A stretch of DNA of 64,000 nucleotides, from NCBI GenBank assembly GCA_014650415.1, contig BMUX01000007.1, positions 311,761 through 375,760 of the forward strand. Reading direction: 5' to 3'. Within the stretch, counting starts at the first letter, position 1; each line of letters opens with the position of its first letter. The notes beneath the pieces are model-generated. The model saw nothing but the letters and a program-made list of their open reading frames with translations. It was not told the origin of the DNA and made no database searches. Made by a program: the position numbers and the translations under genes. This document shows, piece by piece, positions 44,803 through 52,618 of the stretch. The stretch is from Streptomyces spiroverticillatus (GTDB lineage Bacteria > Actinomycetota > Actinomycetes > Streptomycetales > Streptomycetaceae).

Positions 44803-45698
44803 GTGCCGCCCAGGGGCAGAGCCCCCTCAAGGTCGGCGCGGTCATCATCACGATGGGCACCCGCCCGGACGACCTGAACGCCCTGATCGACTCCGTCCGC
44901 AAGCAGGACGGCGACCCGATCGACATCGTCGTCGTCGGCAACGGAGCCCCCGTCACGGGCGTGCCCGACGACGTACGCACCGTGGACCTGCCCGAGAACC
45001 TCGGCATCCCCGGTGGCCGCAACGTCGGCATCGAGGCCTTCGGGCCCGCCGGGTCGGACGTCGACGTCCTGCTCTTCCTGGACGACGACGGCCTCCTGCC
45101 GAACACCGACACCGCCGAACTGTGCCGCAAGGCCTTCGAGGCCGACCGGGAGCTGGGCATCATCAGCTTCCGCATCGCCGACCCGGACACCGGCGTCACC
45201 CAGCGCCGCCACGTCCCCCGGCTGCGCGCCTCGGACCCGATGCGCTCCTCGCGCGTGACGACCTTCCTCGGCGGCGCCAACGCCGTCCGCACGAAGGTCT
45301 TCGCGGAGGTCGGCGGACTACCGGACGCGTTCTTCTACGCCCACGAGGAGACCGACCTCGCCTGGCGGGCTCTCGACGCCGGCTGGGGAATCGACTACCG
45401 CGCCGACATGGTCCTCAACCACCCCACCACCTCGCCCGCCCGGCACGCGACCTACCACCGCATGGTGGCCCGCAACCGGGTCTGGCTGGCCCGCCGCAAC
45501 CTGCCCGCGCCCCTGGTGCCGGTGTACGTCGGCGTCTGGCTGCTGCTCACCCTCGCCCGGCGCCCCTCGGGGGAGGCGCTCAAGGCCTGGTTCGGCGGTT
45601 TCAAGGAGGGCTGGAAGACCCCCGCGGGTCCGCGACGTCCCATGAAGTGGCGTACGGTATGGCGGCTGACCCGTCTGGGCCGACCACCCGTCATCTGA
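44799..45698 (+). CDS. family 2 glycosyltransferase
   Basis: 299 residues of the GT-A fold. The N-terminal strand KVGAVIITMGTRPDDLNALI is followed by PENLGIPGGRNVGIE and the DXD-type motif LLFLDDDGLL. The acceptor/catalytic region FLGGANAVRTKVF and FFYAHEETDLAWRALDAGW with the conserved ED pair follow, as in rhamnosyl- and galactosyltransferases. A C-terminal hydrophobic stretch could attach it to the membrane. The GTG at 44799 overlaps the previous stop. It probably adds sugar to the lipid or polymer made by the neighbouring enzymes; donor and acceptor are unknown. Confidence 0.88.
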   Translation: MSAAQGQSPLKVGAVIITMGTRPDDLNALIDSVRKQDGDPIDIVVVGNGAPVTGVPDDVRTVDLPENLGIPGGRNVGIEAFGPAGSDVDVLLFLDDDGLLPNTDTAELCRKAFEADRELGIISFRIADPDTGVTQRRHVPRLRASDPMRSSRVTTFLGGANAVRTKVFAEVGGLPDAFFYAHEETDLAWRALDAGWGIDYRADMVLNHPTTSPARHATYHRMVARNRVWLARRNLPAPLVPVYVGVWLLLTLARRPSGEALKAWFGGFKEGWKTPAGPRRPMKWRTVWRLTRLGRPPVI

Positions 45699-45816
45699 CA
45701 GGCTCGGAACAGCCCTCCCGGGGCGGCAAGCATCGGGTTTTGTCTCCCGGGACCCGGATACCCGCGCGCCAGCGCCCGACCGGTTCGCGCATCTTTGAAG
45801 ACGAAAGTTTCCACTT

Positions 45817-46746
45817 GTGAGTGACACTTCCCAAGACGGAGCGGTCGCTATGAGCGTCCCTCCCTCTCCCGACGAGGGACTGACCCCGGCGCAGCTCGCC
45901 GCCAAGTACCACCTCTCGGTGAGCGGCGCCCGTCCCGGACTGCGCGAGTACGTCCAGCAGCTGTGGGGGCGGCGCCACTTCATCATGGCGTTCTCCTCGG
46001 CCAAGCTGGCGGCCCAGTACAGCCAGGCCAAGCTGGGCCAGTTGTGGCAGGTGGCGACCCCGCTGCTCAACGCGCTGGTCTACTTCCTGATCTTCGGGCT
46101 GATCCTGGACGCGGGACGGGGGATGGACAAGAAGGTCTACATCCCGTTCCTGGTCACCGGCATCTTCGTGTTCACCTTCACCCAGAGCTCGGTGATGGCG
46201 GGCGTGCGGGCGATCTCCGGCAACCTCGGCCTGGTGCGCGCGCTGCACTTCCCCCGGGCCTCGCTGCCGATCTCCTTCTCGCTCCAGCAGCTCCAGCAAC
46301 TGCTGTACTCGATGGGCGTGCTGCTGCTCATCGTGATGGCCTTCGGCAACTTCCCGACCTGGTCGTGGCTGCTGGTGATCCCGGCGCTGGTGCTCCAGTT
46401 CATGTTCAACACGGGCCTCGCGATGATCATGGCGCGGATGGGTTCCAAGACCCCCGACCTGGCGCAGCTGATGCCGTTCATCATGCGGACCTGGATGTAC
46501 GCCTCGGGCGTCATGTTCAGCATCCCGGTGATGCTGAAGGACAAGCCCGCCTGGATCGCCGACATCCTCCAGTGGAACCCGGCGGCCGTCTACATGGACC
46601 TCATGCGCTTCGCGCTGATCGACGGGTACGGGTCGGAGAACCTGCCGCCGCACGTCTGGGCGGCCGCCGCTGCCTGGGCGGTTCTCTTCGGGGTGCTCGG
46701 CTTCGTGTACTTCTGGAAGTCTGAGGAGCGTTACGGCCGTGGCTGA
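45817..46746 (+). CDS. ABC-2 type transporter permease (Wzm/TagG-like)
   Basis: 309 residues with about six membrane segments between residues 50 and 300 (YFLIFGLILDAGRGMDKKVY, VFTFTQSSVMAGVRAISGN). The layout matches permeases that export O-antigen or teichoic acid on a lipid carrier. The start is given as GTG 45817; ATG 45850 after GGAGCGG is a good alternative, removing 11 residues. It is 118 bases from the glycosyltransferase, the only sizeable gap in the operon, which could hold an internal promoter. It overlaps the ATPase gene by 8 bases, so both form one transporter. Confidence 0.88.
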   Translation: MSDTSQDGAVAMSVPPSPDEGLTPAQLAAKYHLSVSGARPGLREYVQQLWGRRHFIMAFSSAKLAAQYSQAKLGQLWQVATPLLNALVYFLIFGLILDAGRGMDKKVYIPFLVTGIFVFTFTQSSVMAGVRAISGNLGLVRALHFPRASLPISFSLQQLQQLLYSMGVLLLIVMAFGNFPTWSWLLVIPALVLQFMFNTGLAMIMARMGSKTPDLAQLMPFIMRTWMYASGVMFSIPVMLKDKPAWIADILQWNPAAVYMDLMRFALIDGYGSENLPPHVWAAAAAWAVLFGVLGFVYFWKSEERYGRG

Positions 46747-47527
46747 GGACAACAACAAGGGACGCGTCCCCACGGTCATCGCCGACGACGTGCACATCGT
46801 CTACCGGGTGAACACCGGTGGCGGCGGCAAGGGCGGCGCGACCGCCGCCCTCAACCGCATCCTGCGCGGCAAGAAGGTCGACGAGGTCCGCGGCGTGCGC
46901 AAGGTGCACGCGGTGCGCGGGGTGTCCTTCACGGCGTACCGCGGCGAGGCCATCGGCCTGATCGGCTCCAACGGCTCCGGCAAGTCGACCCTGCTGCGCG
47001 CCATCGCGGGCCTGCTGCCCGCCGAGAGCGGCAAGGTCTACACCGATGGCCAGCCTTCGCTGCTGGGCGTCAACGCGGCGCTGATGAACGACCTCACGGG
47101 TGAGCGCAACGTCATCCTCGGCGGTCTCGCCATGGGCATGTCGCGCGAGCAGATCCGCGAGCGCTACCAGGGCATCGTCGACTTCTCCGGCATCAACGAG
47201 AAGGGCGACTTCATCACCCTTCCCATGCGGACCTACTCCTCCGGCATGGCGGCGCGTCTGCGCTTCTCCATCGCGGCGGCCAAGGACCACGACGTCCTGA
47301 TGATCGACGAGGCCCTCGCCACCGGTGACCGGAAGTTCCAGATCCGCTCGGAGGAGAGGATCCGCGAACTCCGCAAGGAGGCCGGCACGGTCTTCCTGGT
47401 CAGCCACAGCAACAAGTCGATCAGGGACACCTGCGACCGCGTCCTGTGGCTGGAGAAGGGCGAGCTGCTGATGGACGGCCCCACCGAGGAGGTCGTCAAG
47501 GCGTACGAGAAGGAGACCGGCAAGTAG
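46739..47527 (+). CDS. ABC transporter ATPase of the polysaccharide/teichoic acid export type (Wzt/TagH-like)
   Basis: 262 residues. Walker A is GLIGSNGSGKSTLLRAIAGL; the family-typical Walker B region reads HDVLMIDEALATGDRKFQ, with SSGMAARLRFSIAAAKDH as the signature. The DEALATGD wording is characteristic of Wzt/TagH/RfbE cassettes. No extra C-terminal carbohydrate-binding domain is present. The start is a GTG at 46739 inside the permease gene. It supplies ATP-driven export for the product of the operon. A large terminator hairpin follows. Confidence 0.92.
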   Translation: MAEDNNKGRVPTVIADDVHIVYRVNTGGGGKGGATAALNRILRGKKVDEVRGVRKVHAVRGVSFTAYRGEAIGLIGSNGSGKSTLLRAIAGLLPAESGKVYTDGQPSLLGVNAALMNDLTGERNVILGGLAMGMSREQIRERYQGIVDFSGINEKGDFITLPMRTYSSGMAARLRFSIAAAKDHDVLMIDEALATGDRKFQIRSEERIRELRKEAGTVFLVSHSNKSIRDTCDRVLWLEKGELLMDGPTEEVVKAYEKETGK

Positions 47528-47546
47528 CGCCGGTCGCCGAGACCGT

Positions 47547-47584
47547 CCGCAGGGCCCCCGCCGGAACCGGCGGGGGCCCTGCGG
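47547..47584 (+). terminator. 18-base perfect hairpin ending the phospholipid/glycopolymer-type operon
   Basis: CCGCAGGGCCCCCGCCGG (47547-47564) and CCGGCGGGGGCCCTGCGG (47567-47584) are exact inverted repeats with AA between. It lies 19 bases after the ATPase stop and separates the operon from the hopanoid promoter region. Confidence 0.85.
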
Positions 47585-47687
47585 CTGTGTACGCGAGTGA
47601 GCCCCGCCCGACCCGGTCCGACAGGGCGTCAGGTTTCGGCCGTTCGGCCAACTGGCCCACGGCCGGGGAAGGTTGGCTCCGATTGGA

Positions 47688-47740
47688 GTGTTGTTGTAAT
47701 GCGCGCAACACCCCGAGGAGATGCTTCGCGTTGTACAACG
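47688..47740. promoter_or_regulatory. dyads in the hopanoid operon promoter region
   Basis: GTGTTG (47688-47693) and CAACAC (47706-47711) are inverted repeats with a 12-base spacer. CGTTGTACAACG at 47729-47740 is a perfect 12-base palindrome, and another TGTAC occurs 6 bases later. They lie in the 360-base gap between the terminator and hpnC, where the operon promoter must be. This part is clearly less GC-rich than its surroundings. No regulator is identified. Confidence 0.45.
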
Positions 47741-47887
47741 TAAGCTGTACCGGTGCTGATTCGCGGCAAGTGGGGCGATACCCCCTCGGGGCCCCGCCTC
47801 AGAGCACTCGCTGCCGTCGGATGACGGGCGGCGTGTCCGAAATGGGATGTTTTGAGTCGGCAGTGTAGAACGGGAGGTGTGACGGCA

Positions 47888-47953
47888 ATGGCAATGGAAA
47901 ATCTCCAGCTCCGAGATGCTCTCGCCGTCCTCGTGGAGGGCGGTCGGCGATGA
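47888..47953 (+). CDS. possible 21-residue leader peptide upstream of hpnC
   Basis: An ATG at 47888 opens a 22-codon frame encoding MAMENLQLRDALAVLVEGGR plus one Arg, and its TGA overlaps the hpnC ATG (ATGA). GGGAGGTG lies 10 bases upstream of this ATG, whereas the hpnC ATG itself has only GGAGGGCGG inside the short frame. Translation of the leader could deliver ribosomes to hpnC. I do not recognise the peptide, and coding evidence is limited to ribosome site, spacing and coupling. Confidence 0.35.
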   Translation: MAMENLQLRDALAVLVEGGRR

Positions 47954-48852
47954 CCGGAGTCCGGGAGGCGCACCACGGCGCCCCTGAGCGCACCACCCTC
48001 GACAAGGCCGCGGACGAGAACTTCCCCGTGGCTCCTTTCTTCCTGCCCCGCGCCTGGCGCGACGACCTCATGGCCGTCTACGGGTACGCCCGCCTCGTCG
48101 ACGACATCGGCGACGGCGACCTCGCCCCCGGCGGCCGGGACGCCGAACTCCTCGGACTCGACCGGGAGCAGACGGACGACCGGCTCGCCATGCTGGACGC
48201 CTTCGAGGCCGACCTGCACCGCGTGTTCGACTCCACGCCGCGCCACCCGCTCCTGCTCGCCCTCCAGTCGACCGTCCGCCGCCGCGCCCTCACCCCCGAG
48301 CCCTTCCTCGGGCTGATCGAGGCCAACCGGCAGGACCAGACGGTCGCGCGCTACGAGACGTACGACGACCTGTTCGCCTACTGCGAGAAGTCCGCCAACC
48401 CGGTCGGCCGCCTGGTCCTCGCCCTCACCGGCACCACCAGCCCCGAACGCGTCCGCCGCTCCGACGCCGTCTGCACGGCGCTCCAGATCGTCGAGCACCT
48501 CCAGGACGTCGCCGAGGACCTGGCCCGGGACCGGATCTACCTCCCGGCCGAGGACATGCGGCGCTTCCACGTGTCCGAAAACGACCTTGCCGCGCCGAGC
48601 GCCAACTCCTCGGTGCGCTCACTGGTCGCTTTCGAAGCGGAACGCGCCTCGCGCCTCCTGAATGAAGGACCCCCGCTCGTGGGTAGCGTGCACGGCAGAC
48701 TGAGGCTTCTGCTGGCCGGCTTCGTCGCCGGTGGTCGCGCCGCCCTCAAGGCGGTGCACGCCGCCGGATTCGACGTACTCCCTGGACCGCCCAAGCCCAC
48801 CAAGCTCAGTCTGCTGCGCGAAGTGGGAGCGACTCTGCGAAGAGAGGGGTGA
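47950..48852 (+). CDS. hpnC: squalene biosynthesis protein HpnC (hydroxysqualene synthase-type)
   Basis: 300 residues of the squalene/phytoene synthase fold. The first aspartate-rich motif is YGYARLVDDIGDGD; the second region is QIVEHLQDVAEDLARDRIYL. The NRQDQ segment replaces part of the usual substrate-binding region, as is typical for HpnC. In the HpnCDE route HpnD makes presqualene diphosphate from two FPP, HpnC converts it to hydroxysqualene and HpnE reduces that to squalene. ATG 47950 overlaps the leader ORF stop; the next gene overlaps by GTGA. It is the first enzyme gene of the hopanoid operon. Confidence 0.93.
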   Translation: MTGVREAHHGAPERTTLDKAADENFPVAPFFLPRAWRDDLMAVYGYARLVDDIGDGDLAPGGRDAELLGLDREQTDDRLAMLDAFEADLHRVFDSTPRHPLLLALQSTVRRRALTPEPFLGLIEANRQDQTVARYETYDDLFAYCEKSANPVGRLVLALTGTTSPERVRRSDAVCTALQIVEHLQDVAEDLARDRIYLPAEDMRRFHVSENDLAAPSANSSVRSLVAFEAERASRLLNEGPPLVGSVHGRLRLLLAGFVAGGRAALKAVHAAGFDVLPGPPKPTKLSLLREVGATLRREG

Positions 48853-49799
48853 GCCGGACCATGGAGGGACTCGACGAGACGTCCGCACCGGTACTCGCCG
48901 CGTACAGCTACTGCGAGGCGGTGACCGGACAGCAGGCGCGCAACTTCGCGTACGGCATCCGGCTGCTGCCCACCGACAAGCGCAACGCGATGTCCGCGCT
49001 CTACGCCTTCTCCCGGCGCGTGGACGACATCGGCGACGGCACGCTGCCGCCGGAGGTCAAGGAGAAGCGCCTCGGGGAGACCCGGGCGCTGCTCGCCCGG
49101 ATCAGCGCGGGCGACATCGAGGAGGACGACACCGACCCGGTGGCCGTCGCGCTCACCGATGCCGCGCGCCGCTTCCCGATCCCGCTCGGCGGGCTCGACG
49201 AACTCATCGACGGCGTCCTGATGGACGTCCACGAGGCGACGTACGAGACCTGGGACGACCTCAAGGTCTACTGCCGGTGCGTCGCGGGAGCCATCGGGCG
49301 GCTGTCGCTGGGTGTGTTCGGCACACCGTCCGGCGCACGGGACGCCGACCGTGCCCCCGAGTACGCCGATACGCTCGGCCTCGCCCTCCAGCTCACCAAC
49401 ATCCTGCGCGACGTCCGCGAGGACGCGGGCAACGGGCGGACCTACCTGCCCGCCGAGGACCTCGCCAAGTTCGGCTGCTCGGAAGGCTTCCACAGCTCCA
49501 CCCCGCCGCCCGGCTCCGACTTCGCCGGGCTCGTGCACTTCGAAGTGCGGCGCGCCCGCGCCCTGTTCGCCGAGGGCTACCGGCTGCTGCCCCACCTCGA
49601 CCGGCGCAGCGGAGCCTGCGTCGCGGCGATGGCGGGCATCTACCGCAGACTCCTGGACCGCATCGAGCGCGACCCCGAGGCCGTCCTGCGCGGCCGGGTC
49701 TCGCTGCCCGGACGTGAGAAGGCCTACGTCGCCGTGCGCGGACTCTCCGGGCTGGACGCGCGTCACATCTCCCGGCAGACCGCCCGGAGGCGTCCTTGA
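48849..49799 (+). CDS. hpnD: presqualene diphosphate synthase HpnD
   Basis: 316 residues of the squalene/phytoene synthase family. Motifs are ALYAFSRRVDDIGDGTLPPE and LTNILRDVREDAGNGRTYLP, both with intact aspartates for magnesium-diphosphate binding, plus the NFAYGIRLLP entry region. It condenses two farnesyl diphosphates to presqualene diphosphate. The start is a GTG at 48849 overlapping the hpnC stop; an ATG four codons later (48861) is an alternative. A 232-base non-coding gap with a parS-like palindrome follows before hpnE. Confidence 0.93.
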   Translation: MSRTMEGLDETSAPVLAAYSYCEAVTGQQARNFAYGIRLLPTDKRNAMSALYAFSRRVDDIGDGTLPPEVKEKRLGETRALLARISAGDIEEDDTDPVAVALTDAARRFPIPLGGLDELIDGVLMDVHEATYETWDDLKVYCRCVAGAIGRLSLGVFGTPSGARDADRAPEYADTLGLALQLTNILRDVREDAGNGRTYLPAEDLAKFGCSEGFHSSTPPPGSDFAGLVHFEVRRARALFAEGYRLLPHLDRRSGACVAAMAGIYRRLLDRIERDPEAVLRGRVSLPGREKAYVAVRGLSGLDARHISRQTARRRP

Positions 49800-49815
49800 A
49801 AGGGGCGGGAAGAGC

Positions 49816-49829
49816 GTTTCACGTGAAAC
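49816..49829. promoter_or_regulatory. parS-like palindrome GTTTCACGTGAAAC
   Basis: The 14 bases GTTTCACGTGAAAC are a perfect palindrome, identical to the ParB-binding parS consensus known for Streptomyces and close to the B. subtilis site. It starts 17 bases after the hpnD stop in the 232-base gap before hpnE. The remainder of the gap (49830-50031) is less GC-rich, has two imperfect 15-base direct repeats (49951-49965 and 49966-49980), and shows no convincing gene. ParB binding is inferred from sequence identity. Confidence 0.75.
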
Positions 49830-50031
49830 ATCCGAATCCGGTGCGCAAGCCGCGCACCGCGTGCACGGCGTGGAACGAGCGAAACCCACAGAATCCGCGG
49901 AATTCGTCGAACCGGTGCGCAACCCTCCGCCGGTCTGACGCGTCCCTGACTGCAACGACGAAGCCTGCAACGACCACGCCTGCGCAGGTGGCGTCGGCGT
50001 TCTGCACGGCACATCGCCCGGGGGAGGGTGC

Positions 50032-51423
50032 ATGACACACGACACCATGCCGCCCGCGCCCACCGCCGTCGTCGTCGGCGGCGGTCTCGCGGGTGTCACG
50101 GCCGCCCTCGAACTCGCGGGCGCGGGCGTGCGCGTCACGCTGCTGGAAGGGCGGCCCCGCCTCGGCGGTCTCGCGTTCTCCTTCCAGCGCGGCGACCTGA
50201 CCGTCGACAACGGGCAGCACGTCTACCTGCGCTGCTGCACGGCGTACCGCTGGTTCCTGGACCGCGTGGACGCGGCCGAACTCGCACCGATCCAGCGCCG
50301 GTTGGAAGTGCCGGTGCTCGACGTCGGCGACCCGCGCGGCCCGCGGCTGGGGACGCTGCGGCGCACCGCCCTGCCCGTACCGCTGCACCTGGCCGCCAGC
50401 CTCGCCACGTACCCGCACCTGTCGATGGCGGAACGGGCGTCCGTCGGCCGTGCCGCCCTCGCGCTCAAGGGGCTCGACCCGGAGGACCCGGCGCTGGACG
50501 CCGTCGACTTCGCGACCTGGCTCGCCCAGCACGGGCAGTCGCCGCGCACCATCGAGGCGCTCTGGGACCTGGTCGGCGTCGCCACCCTCAACGTGCGCGC
50601 CCCGCAGGCCTCCCTCGGGCTCGCCGCCAAGGTCTTCAAGACCGGGCTGCTCTCCGACCCGGGCGCCGCCGACATCGGCTGGGCCCACGTCCCGCTCGGC
50701 GACCTCCACGACACCCGCGCCCGCAAGGCCCTCGACTCCGCCGGAGTACGGACCGAACTGCGCGTCAAGGCCGACTCCCTGACCCGCAGCAAGAAGGGCG
50801 GCTGGGTCGTCGAGGCCGGCGGGGAGCAGATCGCCGCCGACACCGTGGTCCTCGCCGTACCGCAGAAGGAAACGCACGCCCTGCTGCCCAAGGGGGCGCT
50901 GGACGAGCAGGACCGGCTCCAGGAGATCGGCGTCTCGCCGATCCTCAACGTCCACGTCGTGTACGACCGCAAGGTGCTGCGCAAGCCGTTCTTCGCCGCG
51001 CTCGGCACCCCCGTGCAGTGGGTCTTCGACCGCACCGAGGCCTCCGGGCTCACCGGCGGCGGCCAGTACCTGGCGCTGTCCCAGTCCGACGCGGCCGACG
51101 AGATCGACGCACCCGTCGCCGAGCTGAGGGAGCGTTACCTCCCCGAGCTGGAGCGGCTGCTGCCCGCCACCCGGGGAGCCGAGGTCAGGGACTTCTTCGT
51201 CACCCGGGAGCGCACCGCGACGTTCGCCCCCACGCCCGGCGTCGGGCGCCTGCGCCCCGGCACGCGCACCCGTGCGCCTGGGCTCTACCTGGCCGGTGCG
51301 TGGACCGCCACCGGGTGGCCCGCGACCATGGAGGGCGCCGTGCGCAGCGGTCTCACCGCGGCGCAGGCCGCGCTCTCGGCACTCGGCCGCCCCTATGAAC
51401 TTCCGCCACTGGAGGCGGCATGA
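50032..51423 (+). CDS. hpnE: hydroxysqualene dehydroxylase HpnE (FAD-dependent)
   Basis: 463 residues of the flavin amine oxidase/phytoene desaturase fold. The dinucleotide-binding motif AVVVGGGLAGVTAALELAGA is at the N-terminus, with RLGGLAFSFQRGDL behind it; the C-terminal FAD contact is LYLAGAWTATGWPATMEGAV. It reduces hydroxysqualene to squalene as the last of the HpnCDE steps. ATG 50032 has GGGGGAGGG upstream. It overlaps the following polyprenyl synthase gene by ATGA. The gap before it is the largest inside the operon. Confidence 0.92.
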   Translation: MTHDTMPPAPTAVVVGGGLAGVTAALELAGAGVRVTLLEGRPRLGGLAFSFQRGDLTVDNGQHVYLRCCTAYRWFLDRVDAAELAPIQRRLEVPVLDVGDPRGPRLGTLRRTALPVPLHLAASLATYPHLSMAERASVGRAALALKGLDPEDPALDAVDFATWLAQHGQSPRTIEALWDLVGVATLNVRAPQASLGLAAKVFKTGLLSDPGAADIGWAHVPLGDLHDTRARKALDSAGVRTELRVKADSLTRSKKGGWVVEAGGEQIAADTVVLAVPQKETHALLPKGALDEQDRLQEIGVSPILNVHVVYDRKVLRKPFFAALGTPVQWVFDRTEASGLTGGGQYLALSQSDAADEIDAPVAELRERYLPELERLLPATRGAEVRDFFVTRERTATFAPTPGVGRLRPGTRTRAPGLYLAGAWTATGWPATMEGAVRSGLTAAQAALSALGRPYELPPLEAA

Positions 51424-52511
51424 GCATCAGTTATGGAACAAGAGGAGAGCCTGTGACCCCGGCGAACCCGGCTGTCGACACCGTGGACATCGCGGCGCTG
51501 TTGGAGCGCGGCAGGGCCATGTCCGCCCCGGTGCTGCGTGCCGCCGTGGACCGGCTCGCGCCGCCCATGGACTCCGTCGCGGCCTACCACTTCGGGTGGA
51601 TCGACGCCCAGGGGCGTCCCGCCGACGGCGACGGCGGCAAGGCCGTCCGGCCCGCGCTGGCGCTGCTGTCCGCGGAGGCCGCGGGCGCCACCCCCGAGGT
51701 CGGCGTGCCCGGCGCGGTGGCCGTGGAGCTCGTGCACAACTTCTCGCTGCTGCACGACGACCTGATGGACGGCGACGAGCAGCGCCGCCACCGCGACACC
51801 GTGTGGAAGGTGCACGGTCCGGCCCAGGCGATCCTCGTCGGCGACGCCCTCTTCGCGCTCGCCAACGAACTCCTCCTGGAGATCGGCACGGTCGAGGCGG
51901 GACGCGCCACGCGCCGCCTGACCACCGCCACCCGCAAGCTGATCGACGGGCAGGCCCAGGACATCTCCTTCGAGCACCGCGAGCGGGTCACCGTCGAGGA
52001 GTGCCTGGAGATGGAGGGCAACAAGACCGGCGCCCTGCTCGCCTGCGCGGTGTCCATCGGCGCGGTCCTCGGCGGCGCCGACGACAAGACGGCCGACACC
52101 CTGGAGGCGTACGGCTACCACCTCGGCCTCGCCTTCCAGGCCGTCGACGACCTGCTCGGCATCTGGGGCGACCCCGACTCGACCGGCAAGCAGACGTGGA
52201 GCGACCTGCGCCAGCGCAAGAAGTCGCTGCCCGTCGTCGCCGCGCTCGCCGCGGGCGGACCGGCCTCCGAGAAGCTCGGCGAACTGCTCAAGGCGGACGC
52301 CGAGTCCCACGACTTCGACACCTTCTCCGAGGAGGAGTTCGCCATGCGGGCGGCCCTCATCGAGGAAGCCGGCGGCCGCGAGTGGACCACTCAGGAGGCC
52401 CGCCGCCAGCACGCGGTCGCCATCGAGGCGCTGCACGGTGTCGACATGCCGGAGCAGGTGCGGGCGCAGCTGACCGCGCTCGCCGATTTCGTGGTCGTAC
52501 GAAAGAGGTGA
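51420..52511 (+). CDS. polyprenyl diphosphate synthase (trans-isoprenyl, probably FPP-forming)
   Basis: 363 residues. The first aspartate-rich motif is LLHDDLMDGDEQRR (DDxxD). The second region is AFQAVDDLLGIWGDPDS, the variant form common in actinobacterial short-chain synthases. A KAVRPALALL segment provides the usual substrate contacts. It elongates DMAPP with IPP. In this operon farnesyl diphosphate for squalene is the logical product, but chain length is not certain. The ATG at 51420 overlaps the hpnE stop; a GTG at 51453 is an alternative start. Confidence 0.9.
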   Translation: MSISYGTRGEPVTPANPAVDTVDIAALLERGRAMSAPVLRAAVDRLAPPMDSVAAYHFGWIDAQGRPADGDGGKAVRPALALLSAEAAGATPEVGVPGAVAVELVHNFSLLHDDLMDGDEQRRHRDTVWKVHGPAQAILVGDALFALANELLLEIGTVEAGRATRRLTTATRKLIDGQAQDISFEHRERVTVEECLEMEGNKTGALLACAVSIGAVLGGADDKTADTLEAYGYHLGLAFQAVDDLLGIWGDPDSTGKQTWSDLRQRKKSLPVVAALAAGGPASEKLGELLKADAESHDFDTFSEEEFAMRAALIEEAGGREWTTQEARRQHAVAIEALHGVDMPEQVRAQLTALADFVVVRKR

Positions 52512-52618
52512 CGGCCACCCGGCGCATATGACTCGCAGTCGCCGCCCGGCACCCCTCGTGGGCGCCGGGCGACGGAAACCCCAGCACAGCAGAAGTCCAA
52601 CTGCACGAAGGGGAAACC

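Noticed and set aside
49951..49980. Two adjacent imperfect 15-base direct repeats before hpnE
   Set aside because: Only 13 of 15 bases match and the units start TGCAACGAC; too weak to assign a function beyond local duplication.
49796..50035. A 79-codon open frame between hpnD and hpnE
   Set aside because: It starts at a TTG without a ribosome site, spans the parS-like palindrome, has non-coding base composition and no recognisable sequence.
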